The notes beneath the pieces were generated by a model. The model was given only the letters and a program-made list of their open reading frames with translations. It made no database searches and was not told the DNA's origin. Source: JAUIAI01 sp050633665 (GTDB lineage Bacteria; Pseudomonadota; Gammaproteobacteria; Burkholderiales; Burkholderiaceae_E). From it: DNA of 64,000 bases. Location of the stretch: assembly GCA_050633665.1 (NCBI GenBank), contig JBOEGY010000002.1, positions 124,001 through 188,000 on the forward strand, given 5' to 3'. Position 1 is the first letter of the stretch, and the number at the start of each line of letters is the position of its first letter. A program made the position numbers and the translations under genes. Below, piece after piece: positions 44,076 through 52,469 of this stretch.

Positions 44076-44612
44076 ATGCTTGTACTCGTCCTTTATACAA
44101 CCGTCGAAGGCCAGACCGCGAAGATCAGTCGCCATGTGGCTGACCAGATCGAATCGGCCGGTCATGAAGTGATTGTGACGGATGTCCGGCAACCGGGTTT
44201 TGCCGTGCCGGGGCGGTTTGATGCCGTATTTGTCTGTGGGCCGATTCACAATGGGCACTACCCGCAGCCGCTGGTGCAGTTCGTCAAGGATTTCAAGGCG
44301 GCGTTGGACGAAGTGCCGAATGCTCTGATTACCGTGTCGCTTTCGATCGCCAGTCAGTTCGAGGACGAACGGGAAATTGCCAAAGGGTATCCGTACGAGT
44401 TGTCTAAAGACACCGGTTGGATACCCGCAGAGCGCCATGACGCTGCGGGGGCGCTGAAATATCTTGAATACAATTACTTCAAGACCCTGTTAATGAGGCA
44501 AATTGCAGCCCATGCAGGCGCGCCGGTCAATACCAGGCAGGATAGTGAGCTGACCGACTGGGAGGCACTAGACCGGTTTGTCAGTGACTTCCTCGCCAGC
44601 AACTTTCGGTGA
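44076..44612 (+). CDS. Flavodoxin-domain protein, HemG-like (protoporphyrinogen oxidase type)
   Basis: The 178-residue protein has a flavodoxin-5 type fold. The phosphate loop LYTTVEGQTAKISRHVAD is followed by FDAVFVCGPIHNGHYPQPL and a mid segment YLEYNYFKTLLMRQIA. This matches menaquinone-dependent HemG better than electron-carrier flavodoxins. HemG oxidises protoporphyrinogen IX in the absence of oxygen, which suits the FNR promoter. The assignment to HemG is likely but not firm. The 3' end overlaps the convergent hupT gene by 45 bases. Confidence 0.78.
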   Translation: MLVLVLYTTVEGQTAKISRHVADQIESAGHEVIVTDVRQPGFAVPGRFDAVFVCGPIHNGHYPQPLVQFVKDFKAALDEVPNALITVSLSIASQFEDEREIAKGYPYELSKDTGWIPAERHDAAGALKYLEYNYFKTLLMRQIAAHAGAPVNTRQDSELTDWEALDRFVSDFLASNFR

Positions 44613-45971
44613 TCGGTCGGCGGCAGGCAGAGTCAGCCGAAACGCCGCGCCGCCATCAGGGTGGTTAGAGGCGGTCAGTTCGCCGCCGTGTTGCTCGACG
44701 ATTCCGTAGCTTATCGACAGTCCGAGGCCGGTCCCTTTGCCGGCGGGTTTCGTGCTAAAAAACGGATCGAATATTCGTGTCAGGATGTCGGGCGCTATGC
44801 CTGAGCCATTGTCGCGAACACTTGATATGACTTGTTGCCCTGACACATGAAGTGACACCCAAACCTGTCGATCAGATTGTTCGTTGGCATCCAGCGCATC
44901 AAATGCATTCTGAAGCAGGTTCATCAAGACCTGAAGCAACTGGCCCGAATTTCCAAGGACGTGACACGGAGCAGCATGGTTCCAGTGAATCTGGATTGGC
45001 TTGCGGGTTCCCTTTTCTACCCAGTGTATTGCCTGTTCTATCACTTCGGCCAGATCGACCCGGGTGCGCTCTTCCGCGTCCATTGCTGAGAACCGTTTTA
45101 AACCCTTGACGATGTCAGACGTTCGTTGTGCACCCTCGATTGTCCCTTCTATGAGCGAAGGCAAGTCTGCAAGCACATGACCGATTCGCAACTCGGCATG
45201 CAGGGCGGCCAGGGTTTCCTGTGGTTGATTGGCGTGCATTGCCGCCAGATATGTCTGCAGGCGGTCACCGTATTTGCGCAACGCATGGACGTTGCCCAGA
45301 ACAAAACTGATCGGATTATTCAGTTCGTGGGCTACGCCGGCAACCAGTTGACCTAACGAGGCCATTTTTTCGGAATGGACGAGCTGTTGCTGAGTTCTTT
45401 TGAGTCTGTCATGCGCTGTCTGCAACGCCTGATAAGCTCGTTTGAGTTCGGCCATTGGACGGCCGACCCAGACAGTGCCCACCTGGGTACCTTTGCTTGT
45501 CAGGCGGGCGGTGCAGTTGGCATCTACGGGTATTGACTGGCCGCTTTGATTGGCGATTCGGATCTCGACACCAGCGCCCTCCCGGCTGGCGGACGCCGTC
45601 TTGATGGCGGCATGGGTGCTGTCGATACTGGCTTGATCCGCCAGTAGGTCGTGTAACGGCAATCCCTGTATCTGATCTGCGCTTCTGCCAACCAGTTCAC
45701 AGAGCGCGGCATTGACCTGCTCGATACATCCGTTGTCATCACAAACCAGCAAGACATCCGACATTGACGTCAAGACGCTCTGGATAAACTGTTGCGACTG
45801 CTCCAGTTCGGTGTTCTTGCTCTCGAGTTGAATTTCGTCTTCAATTAGCTGCGAATAGACCTGGTCCATCTTCTGGATAACGTCGAGCCAGGTGTCCTCG
45901 TTAACGCCTTCCAGAGACGGGCTTTCCTGGAGGTGACCAGGCAATACCGGTGATTGGGCTCGATTACTCAT
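44568..45971 (-). CDS. hupT: Hydrogenase regulatory sensor histidine kinase HupT/HoxJ
   Basis: The protein has 467 residues from the ATG at 45971, just four bases past the hupV stop; a longer in-frame start lies inside hupV. A coiled N-terminus leads to a PAS domain (about residues 60-160) and a short linker. The phosphoacceptor box is GVAHELNNPISFVLGN, and N- and G-boxes follow (LMNLLQNAFDAL, GLGLSISYGIVEQHGG). No membrane span is seen, as expected of the soluble hydrogen sensor. In Rhodobacter, HupT phosphorylates and inactivates HupR when H2 is absent; HupUV relieves this. Confidence 0.9.
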   Translation of the reverse strand: MSNRAQSPVLPGHLQESPSLEGVNEDTWLDVIQKMDQVYSQLIEDEIQLESKNTELEQSQQFIQSVLTSMSDVLLVCDDNGCIEQVNAALCELVGRSADQIQGLPLHDLLADQASIDSTHAAIKTASASREGAGVEIRIANQSGQSIPVDANCTARLTSKGTQVGTVWVGRPMAELKRAYQALQTAHDRLKRTQQQLVHSEKMASLGQLVAGVAHELNNPISFVLGNVHALRKYGDRLQTYLAAMHANQPQETLAALHAELRIGHVLADLPSLIEGTIEGAQRTSDIVKGLKRFSAMDAEERTRVDLAEVIEQAIHWVEKGTRKPIQIHWNHAAPCHVLGNSGQLLQVLMNLLQNAFDALDANEQSDRQVWVSLHVSGQQVISSVRDNGSGIAPDILTRIFDPFFSTKPAGKGTGLGLSISYGIVEQHGGELTASNHPDGGAAFRLTLPAADRSPKVAGEEVTDKPV

Positions 45972-45975
45972 TGCC

Positions 45976-47433
45976 TTAGTGCACAGTGCAAACCATGCAG
46001 GGATCGAACGAGCGAACGATATGCTGCACCGCGATCGGTGTTTTCTCTCCGGGTCGCACCGGTGCATTTACCAGGGCTTGCTCCAGCGCACCTGGCGTCC
46101 CCTGCGCATCGCGAGGAGAGAAGTTCCAGGTGGTCGGGGCAATGATCTGGTAATTGGCAATCTTGCCCTCGTGCACTCTGACCCAGTGACCCAGTGCGCC
46201 TCGAGCGGCCTCGCTAAGACCCATAGCGCTTGCCGAATCGGGGAGTGGCCCGGTGACGCAAAAAGGTTCGGTCGGCTTAATTTCAGCAAGCCACTGTTCC
46301 ATCAGCGGAACCACGACTGCCAGCTCGGCGACACGGGCCAGCACCCGCGTGAAGACGGTCGAGCCATGACACCCGACCGCATCACGAATCAACGGCGAGG
46401 CGCTGGCCAGTTGCCGGGCAATGGCGCCGGTTTCAATCACTTGGCCGTTCAGTCGGGGAGCTTTGTTCCAGCTGTAAGCCCCGGTTTTGTCGGGGTCTGG
46501 CAATGTTTCGCCCAGACTGGGATGCAGTGCCGTCTGATGTTGAGACATCCAGGCATGGCTGACGTCCTCGGTTATGGCGGCGCTATCGACCGGGTGTAGT
46601 TCATGACTGGTGCCGTCCCACACTCCGGCGCCGAGCGCGCTTGTATTGTCTGGCTGACGGTAAGCGCCGTAGCTCAGATAGCGGCCAACCCCCTGCCCCA
46701 TCGTCAGCAGGTCCTGTTGGCGCGCAATTTGCAGAAAAAACCGGAAGTCGCCTCTATCAGGGGCTTGCTCAAGCCATTGCCACAAAGCTTCAACGCTGCT
46801 TAATTCGTTGATGAACTCCAGCGGCGCGGCAAACAGCTCTTGCTCCAGAAATGCTCTGAACTCGCGAACCTTGGCCAAGAGCCGGCGTCGTTCAGCAAGA
46901 TCAATCGCCCGGGTAGTCCCCCCCGGCTCAATTGACTGGGTGTGTGGCCACTTGCCGCCTAGCGTGCCAAGCAGGGTAAACCATCGTTGCCGGGCGACAA
47001 TCGCCTTGCGGATCTGTTCGCCCTTGTCGGGCGTAAATCGCCGTACGGCCTCGGCATGCCAGTGTTCGTCCTGATAGACCGGTCGAATGAAATCCGGCAT
47101 GAAGAACAGGTAAAAGTGACTCAGGTGGTCAGCCAGATTCTCGACGGCCAGAATAAGATTGCTCGCATGCTGGCCGTTAGGTGGACTTTGCAAGCCACCC
47201 AGTTGGGCGAGCGCCATTGCTGCGGCAACCGACTGTGACACAGAGCAGATGCCGCAGATTCTAGGCACATAGACCAATGCGTCATGGGGGTTCTTGCCGC
47301 GCAGTATTTGCTCAAACCCCCGGTACAAAGTGGCATTGACCTGGGCCGATTGAACCCGGTCGCCAGCAAGGTCAAGGGCGACTTCAAGGTCTCCCTCAAC
47401 CCGGTTGAACGGGCCGACCAGCAGGCGACTCAT
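45976..47433 (-). CDS. hupV: Regulatory (H2-sensing) [NiFe]-hydrogenase large subunit HupV/HoxC
   Basis: The 485-residue large subunit carries the two nickel-binding cysteine pairs, in VPRICGICSV near the N-terminus and DPCMVCTVH at the C-terminus. It ends exactly at that histidine, so there is no extension to be removed by an endopeptidase. This is a hallmark of HupV/HoxC and separates it from the energy-yielding hupL product in this locus. There is no Tat signal partner, so it is cytosolic. With HupU it signals H2 to HupT. Confidence 0.93.
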   Translation of the reverse strand: MSRLLVGPFNRVEGDLEVALDLAGDRVQSAQVNATLYRGFEQILRGKNPHDALVYVPRICGICSVSQSVAAAMALAQLGGLQSPPNGQHASNLILAVENLADHLSHFYLFFMPDFIRPVYQDEHWHAEAVRRFTPDKGEQIRKAIVARQRWFTLLGTLGGKWPHTQSIEPGGTTRAIDLAERRRLLAKVREFRAFLEQELFAAPLEFINELSSVEALWQWLEQAPDRGDFRFFLQIARQQDLLTMGQGVGRYLSYGAYRQPDNTSALGAGVWDGTSHELHPVDSAAITEDVSHAWMSQHQTALHPSLGETLPDPDKTGAYSWNKAPRLNGQVIETGAIARQLASASPLIRDAVGCHGSTVFTRVLARVAELAVVVPLMEQWLAEIKPTEPFCVTGPLPDSASAMGLSEAARGALGHWVRVHEGKIANYQIIAPTTWNFSPRDAQGTPGALEQALVNAPVRPGEKTPIAVQHIVRSFDPCMVCTVH

Positions 47434-47440
47434 GAGCGAT

Positions 47441-48472
47441 TCACTTTAGTCTGGTCTTGCGAACAGCTGGCCGCACGACAAGGTGGTCGGCTGCTGCATT
47501 GGATTTAACGCGCAGAGGCGTCGCACTCTTGGACAGAGAGGCTAGCGCGACAAACCAGGCTTTGGGCATATCGGTTGGCAGGCCGATAGGTATTCCGGCC
47601 AGTTTTGGAGTCTTGTCAAACGGATGGCCGGGCTCCTGAAAACCGGGTTCGGTGCAGGCAATGCAGGCATAGCCTCCACGCGTACATGAACCTTCCCCAT
47701 TCCAGAGCCGGATATTGCAATCAGCATGGACTTGTGTGCCTTTACAACCCATATGTTCCATCATGCAGCCCAGGTCAGAAGGTTTCTCAGCGCTGGCTTT
47801 GAATTCGTAGTACTCGTTTCGGGTGCAACCATGATGAACTAATTGATCAGAGTACGAGCGAGGTCGATTCAAGGTGTCAAGGTCTTGTGCAGCGAAACTG
47901 TCTGAAGCCAGCGCCATCAAGGTATCGAGCACCCAGCTCGGATGGGTCGGGCATCCGGCGACGTTGATGACTGGTAAACCACTGTGTGCCCGGAAGCCGG
48001 CTCCCAGCAGGCCGCCGGGCTGGTCGTCATCGAATTGCAGGCCGCATGCATCGGTGGGGTTATCTCCCCCGCGCGTGACACCGCCCCAGGCTGCACAACT
48101 TCCAACAGCCATGACATGGCGGGCGCGTGGAGCCAGCGCCTGAACCCAGTCAATCATTGAGCGACCGGTGCCGGCCAGCATATGAAACTTTCCGGTGCCG
48201 TTCGGGCCTCTGAGCATTGAACCTTCAAGACACAGGACGTCTATCTGCAGACGACCGTCGATCACCGCATTGAGAATTTCGATCAATTCGTCGCCGGTTT
48301 CGAGGGACAGCGACGGGTGCCAGAGCAAATCGATGCCGGCATCACGCAGATGGCCGTGAAAATCATGCGTGTCAGCGCACAGCAGCGACATGCTGCAGCC
48401 ACCGCAGCCGCCAGATTGCAACCACAACACCCGGCAACCGGAGGAATGTCGGCTTGCTTGATCTGTATGCAT
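47441..48472 (-). CDS. hupU: Regulatory [NiFe]-hydrogenase small subunit HupU/HoxB
   Basis: The protein has 343 residues from the ATG at 48472, which overlaps the hupR stop (TGATG); a longer in-frame start lies within hupR. The proximal cluster segment is QSGGCGGCSMSLLC, with no cysteine like that of O2-tolerant enzymes. More cluster cysteines are seen in VGSCAAWGGV, HHGCTRNEYYEF and the GSCTRGGYACIACTEPGF segment. No Tat signal is present, in contrast to HupS. This is the sensor partner of HupV. Confidence 0.93.
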   Translation of the reverse strand: MHTDQASRHSSGCRVLWLQSGGCGGCSMSLLCADTHDFHGHLRDAGIDLLWHPSLSLETGDELIEILNAVIDGRLQIDVLCLEGSMLRGPNGTGKFHMLAGTGRSMIDWVQALAPRARHVMAVGSCAAWGGVTRGGDNPTDACGLQFDDDQPGGLLGAGFRAHSGLPVINVAGCPTHPSWVLDTLMALASDSFAAQDLDTLNRPRSYSDQLVHHGCTRNEYYEFKASAEKPSDLGCMMEHMGCKGTQVHADCNIRLWNGEGSCTRGGYACIACTEPGFQEPGHPFDKTPKLAGIPIGLPTDMPKAWFVALASLSKSATPLRVKSNAAADHLVVRPAVRKTRLK

Positions 48473-49938
48473 CAGGTGGATTCCAGGCCGAAACGCCGCA
48501 TTTTGCTGCGTAGGCCAACTCGGGAAAGCCCCAGTTCCTGTGCTGCGCGGGTTTTGTTCCAACGGTGTTTCAATAGTGTCTCTTTCAGCAATGCCGCTTC
48601 GATAACGTTAAGTCTTTCAGTGAGTGTACCGCTCTGCGCGCCGGTTGCAGCCGCTTGCTGAACATTGGCGGCCACGGGGCCGTGAATGACTCGCGGCGAG
48701 AATGACCGGGCAGACAGTACCGAACCGTCTTCCAGTGCCAGTGCCTGGGCCAGTTCATTGCGTAACTCGCGGATATTGCCGGGCCAGTGATAAGCGATCA
48801 GGGAGGCCATGGCGTCCGCTCCCAGTTCTGCTGCCGGGTGTCCCATTTCGAGCCCTACCGCCTGTAGCAGGCGCGCTGCGATAGGCCCGATATCGCCTTG
48901 ACGTTCTCTGAGGGGCGGAATCGTCAGAGTGGTCTGGGCGATCCGATAGTACAAGTCCTGCCGGAACAAGCCCTCACTGACCCTCTTTTCCAGGTCGCGG
49001 TTGGTTGCGGCGAGAATCCGCACGTTGACCGGGGTCGGATGGGGCGCACCCACCGGTCTGACCTCGCCTTCTTGCAGCACCCGCAGAAGTCTTACCTGAA
49101 AGGCAGGAGAGGTTTCACCGATCTCGTCGAGGAAGACAGTGCCGCCGTTGGCCCGCTGAAACAAACCGACCCGGTCTTCGTGGGCGCCGGTAAACGCTCC
49201 GCGTCTGTGGCCAAATAACTCGGACTCCAGCAGCGTGTCAGGAATGGCCGCGCAATTTTCAACCACGAAGGCTTTTTCGGCCCGTGGCGATGCATAGTGA
49301 ATGGCCCGCGCCATCAGCTCTTTACCCGTTCCGGATTCGCCTAGTAGCAGGACGCTTAAATCATAGCGAGCCACCCGGGAAGCGGTGTCGCAGATCTGAT
49401 TGAGCGGGCTGCCTTCAGCGCGGGCAATACTGTCAAACCCGAACGTATTCCTGGCCTGTTCCTGTGAAATCGCCGAACGCCTGCGCATTACGCTGGGGCT
49501 CACCCGAAGCTCGACACTCAGGCGGCTGGTCTGGCTTTGCATGGCTTGTGCATCTGCGGCGCGACGCACCGATTCCAGCAGATGGTCTGGCATCCAGGGC
49601 TTCAGGATGTATTGGTATATTCCGCCGCTGTTGATTCCGTCGATAATATCTTCAGAATCGGTATATCCGGAAATAATGATTCGTACGGTATCAGGCCATT
49701 GCTCACGGACCTCCCGAAGAAAGTCAACACCTGATTGCTCTGGCATGCGCTGATCGCAGAGAATCACGTGAATCTGGTTCGCTTCCATGATGCTGCGGGC
49801 TTGCGCTGCCCCGTCAGCAGTAAAAACCTGAAACTCTTCATCAATCGTACGCCGGATCGCATCGAGAGAGCGTACTTCGTCATCAACGACGAGTACGGCG
49901 GGCAGCAGCTGATGCTGGTCGGGTTGTCTGATATTCAC
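48472..49938 (-). CDS. hupR: NtrC-family sigma-54 response regulator HupR/HoxA
   Basis: The 488-residue protein has an N-terminal receiver (VLVVDDEVRS, phosphoacceptor Asp in LCDQRMPE), a central AAA+ domain and a C-terminal Fis-type helix-turn-helix (TRAAQELGLSRVGLRSKMRR). The AAA+ domain shows GESGTGKE Walker A, the GAFTGA loop that contacts sigma-54, and FLDEIGE. It is the expected activator of the hydrogenase promoter, kept off by HupT when H2 is missing. A candidate sigma-54 site is seen upstream of hupS. Confidence 0.95.
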   Translation of the reverse strand: MNIRQPDQHQLLPAVLVVDDEVRSLDAIRRTIDEEFQVFTADGAAQARSIMEANQIHVILCDQRMPEQSGVDFLREVREQWPDTVRIIISGYTDSEDIIDGINSGGIYQYILKPWMPDHLLESVRRAADAQAMQSQTSRLSVELRVSPSVMRRRSAISQEQARNTFGFDSIARAEGSPLNQICDTASRVARYDLSVLLLGESGTGKELMARAIHYASPRAEKAFVVENCAAIPDTLLESELFGHRRGAFTGAHEDRVGLFQRANGGTVFLDEIGETSPAFQVRLLRVLQEGEVRPVGAPHPTPVNVRILAATNRDLEKRVSEGLFRQDLYYRIAQTTLTIPPLRERQGDIGPIAARLLQAVGLEMGHPAAELGADAMASLIAYHWPGNIRELRNELAQALALEDGSVLSARSFSPRVIHGPVAANVQQAAATGAQSGTLTERLNVIEAALLKETLLKHRWNKTRAAQELGLSRVGLRSKMRRFGLEST

Positions 49939-50002
49939 AATAGAATGTTATGTCATCGAGTGGTGTCTGTGGTTGGCCTGGCGCTGCCACAAGCAAGGCT
50001 TG

Positions 50003-51070
50003 TCAGCAGATTCTTGGCAGTTGCTCCCCGGTTAGCCAGTCCACAACTCGACTGCCACCAAACTCGGTCTGCATTCTGACAAAATGATGTTCGTCTTCGA
50101 TCACTTCTCCGATAATTGCTGCCTGCTTGCCCAGCGGATGACCGCGCATTGTTGTCAGTAACTGTTCCGCCGCTTCTGGCGCGCAAAAGGCAATCAGCTT
50201 GCCCTCGTTTGCAACATATAAAGGGTCAAGACCCAGTAGTTCACAAGCGGCGTCTACTTCGGGTTTTACCGTAATATCGGTCTCCCGAATGTTGATGCCA
50301 GTTTGTGACTGGGTGGCGATTTCGTTCAAGGTGGTTGCCAGTCCACCGCGGGTAGGGTCGCGCAGTACATGAATGGCGCCCGGAGCGGCTTGAAGCATGT
50401 CGGCAACCAGGCTATGCAGGGCTGCCGTGTCGGATAGAACAGTGGTTTGGAAGGCCAGGGATTCACGCTGAGACAATACCGCCACGCCATGATCACCAAT
50501 CGACCCTGACAGCAATATCTTGTCGCCGGCTCGGGCGTTGGCGCCGCTGATATGCACAGTGGGCGGAACAAAACCGACGCCCGTCGTGCTGATAAAGACA
50601 CCGTCGCCCTTGCCTTTTTCGACGACTTTGGTGTCTCCTGCCACTATCGGTACTGCGGCCTCGCGGGACGCACTGGCCATTGAGCGGACAACGCGTTGCA
50701 ACTCAATCAGGGGGAAACCTTCTTCCAGAATGAAACTAGCCGTCAGATAAAGCGGTTGAGCCCCGGACATGGCGACATCATTGATCGTTCCGTGCACCGA
50801 AAGGCAGCCCAGATCGCCGCCGGGGAAAAACAACGGTGAAACCACATGGCCGTCCGTTGCCATAACCAGTCGGGCGCCGGCGGGCAGGTCGGCCGGCAAC
50901 GACATAACAGCACCGTCGTCGCCCTGTTTAAGCCACGGATTATCCAGTTCGGCAAGAAACAAGTCTTCCAGCAGGCGCGAGGCGGCTTTACCGCCAGCGC
51001 CGTGACTCATGTCGATTCGCCCGTTCTTGATATCCAGGGGGCGTACATATTGTTTGCGACTTTGACTCAT
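50003..51070 (-). CDS. hypE: Hydrogenase maturation protein HypE
   Basis: The protein has 355 residues from the ATG at 51070, which overlaps the hypD stop (TGATG). It has an ATP-binding fold (PurM-like) starting at MSHGAGGKAASRLLEDLF, DLGCLSVHGTINDVAMSGA and GDTKVVEKGKGDG. The essential C-terminal cysteine ends the protein as PRIC. HypE receives a carbamoyl group from HypF on this cysteine and dehydrates it to thiocyanate for the CN ligands of the NiFe site. Confidence 0.95.
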   Translation of the reverse strand: MSQSRKQYVRPLDIKNGRIDMSHGAGGKAASRLLEDLFLAELDNPWLKQGDDGAVMSLPADLPAGARLVMATDGHVVSPLFFPGGDLGCLSVHGTINDVAMSGAQPLYLTASFILEEGFPLIELQRVVRSMASASREAAVPIVAGDTKVVEKGKGDGVFISTTGVGFVPPTVHISGANARAGDKILLSGSIGDHGVAVLSQRESLAFQTTVLSDTAALHSLVADMLQAAPGAIHVLRDPTRGGLATTLNEIATQSQTGINIRETDITVKPEVDAACELLGLDPLYVANEGKLIAFCAPEAAEQLLTTMRGHPLGKQAAIIGEVIEDEHHFVRMQTEFGGSRVVDWLTGEQLPRIC

Positions 51071-52209
51071 CAGGCGGCCGTCACGGGAATGTCGCGAAAA
51101 CGACCATAGGTATAGTGAGCGGCGCAGGCGCCTTCGCTGGAGACCATACAAGAGCCAACCGGGTTCTCGGGTGTACAGACCGTGCCGAAAATCTTGCAAT
51201 CAGTGGGCTTTTTCACCCCCCTGAGAATTGCGCCGCAATCACAGGCCTTGTTGTCAGGAACGGTCTGATACTCGAGCGAGAAGCGCCGCTCAGCATCAAA
51301 TGCGGCATACTCGGGCCGAATCTTCAGGGCACTATCCGGAACCTCGCCCAGGCCGCGCCATTCAAAGCTCGGACGCGGTTCGAGTACTTTGGCGACCAGC
51401 ATCTGAGCCTTGAGGTTCCCGTTCCGATCAACCGCACGCACGAATTCATTTTCAACTTCGTAACGGCCGTCGTTGATCTGGCGCACCAGCATCAGAATCG
51501 CCTGCATGACGTCAAGCGGTTCGAACCCGGCAATGACAACGGGTTTCTGGTAGTTGTGCGCGAATTGCTCATAAGGACTTGTGCCAATAATTATGCTGAC
51601 GTGTGCTGGCCCGACGAAACCGTCAATGGGAACCGTGCCGTATTGGCTGACCTCCGGTGATTCCAGGATATGGGTGATCGCGGACGGCGTAAGGACGTGA
51701 CAACACAACACGCTAAAGTTACGCAATCCGGCGCACTTCGCGTCTTGGATGGTCAGCGCTGTGGGCGGGGTTGTGGTTTCGAAGCCGATTGCAAAAAATA
51801 CGACTTCCCGGTCCGGGTTTTCGCGGGCGACTGTCAGGGCATCAGCGGCAGAATAGATCATACGAATATCACCGCCGCGGGCTTTCGCCTTGATCAGCGA
51901 CAATCCATCGGAGGCCGGGACCCGCATAGTGTCTCCGTACGTACAGACAATCGCGTCTCGCTCCAGAGCCAGGCTGATCGCGAGATCGATTCTGCCGATC
52001 GGCAGTACGCAGACGGGACAACCTGGCCCGTGAATCATGCGCACATTGGGCGGCAACAACTCCAGTACGCCATACCGGGAGATGGCATGGGTATGGCCAC
52101 CACAGAACTCCATGAAATTGTACTGACGTGCAGGGTCCGCCTCAGCGGCAATGCGCGCTGCGATCTGATTGGCCAGCTCGCCATCGCGGAACTCGTCGAT
52201 GTATTTCAT
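51070..52209 (-). CDS. hypD: Hydrogenase maturation protein HypD
   Basis: The 379-residue iron-sulfur protein has the HypD signatures MEFCGGHTH, HGPGCPVCVLP and the GFETTTPP segment. The C-terminal cysteine region around KACDCGAILRG, TDCKIFG and PVGSCMVSSEGACAAHY holds the [4Fe-4S] cluster. With HypC it assembles the Fe(CN)2CO unit. It starts one base from hypC and overlaps hypE, so the three genes are translationally coupled. Confidence 0.96.
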   Translation of the reverse strand: MKYIDEFRDGELANQIAARIAAEADPARQYNFMEFCGGHTHAISRYGVLELLPPNVRMIHGPGCPVCVLPIGRIDLAISLALERDAIVCTYGDTMRVPASDGLSLIKAKARGGDIRMIYSAADALTVARENPDREVVFFAIGFETTTPPTALTIQDAKCAGLRNFSVLCCHVLTPSAITHILESPEVSQYGTVPIDGFVGPAHVSIIIGTSPYEQFAHNYQKPVVIAGFEPLDVMQAILMLVRQINDGRYEVENEFVRAVDRNGNLKAQMLVAKVLEPRPSFEWRGLGEVPDSALKIRPEYAAFDAERRFSLEYQTVPDNKACDCGAILRGVKKPTDCKIFGTVCTPENPVGSCMVSSEGACAAHYTYGRFRDIPVTAA

Positions 52210-52469
52210 CAGTTCCCTCCGGCAACAATCGATTGCTGCGCTGATTGTTGCTGAAGCTCGGACATCTCCGCAAACAGCGCCAGTGTCCGCTGTGCCTCTT
52301 CGGGGTCGATTTTGCCGATCGCGTGGCCAACGTGCACGATCACATAATCGCCGACTTTCACATCAGCGATCAGGGCGACAGAAATATCTTTGCGAATGCC
52401 GCCCAGGTTTACGATCGCCTGGTCACCGTCACGCAATTCTTCCAGCAATGCTGGTATGGCTAAACACAT
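52209..52469 (-). CDS. hypC: Hydrogenase maturation chaperone HypC
   Basis: The 86-residue protein begins MCLAIPALL, with the essential cysteine after Met and the conserved family start. A beta-barrel core GDYVIVHVGHAIGKID follows. It carries the iron cofactor with HypD and then delivers it to the large subunit. A second HypC-family gene (hupF) lies in the locus, as is usual in uptake systems. Confidence 0.95.
   Translation of the reverse strand: MCLAIPALLEELRDGDQAIVNLGGIRKDISVALIADVKVGDYVIVHVGHAIGKIDPEEAQRTLALFAEMSELQQQSAQQSIVAGGN

Noticed and set aside
45976..47433. Idea that HupV is truncated because it lacks a C-terminal extension
   Set aside because: Regulatory hydrogenases naturally end at this histidine; the gene is complete.
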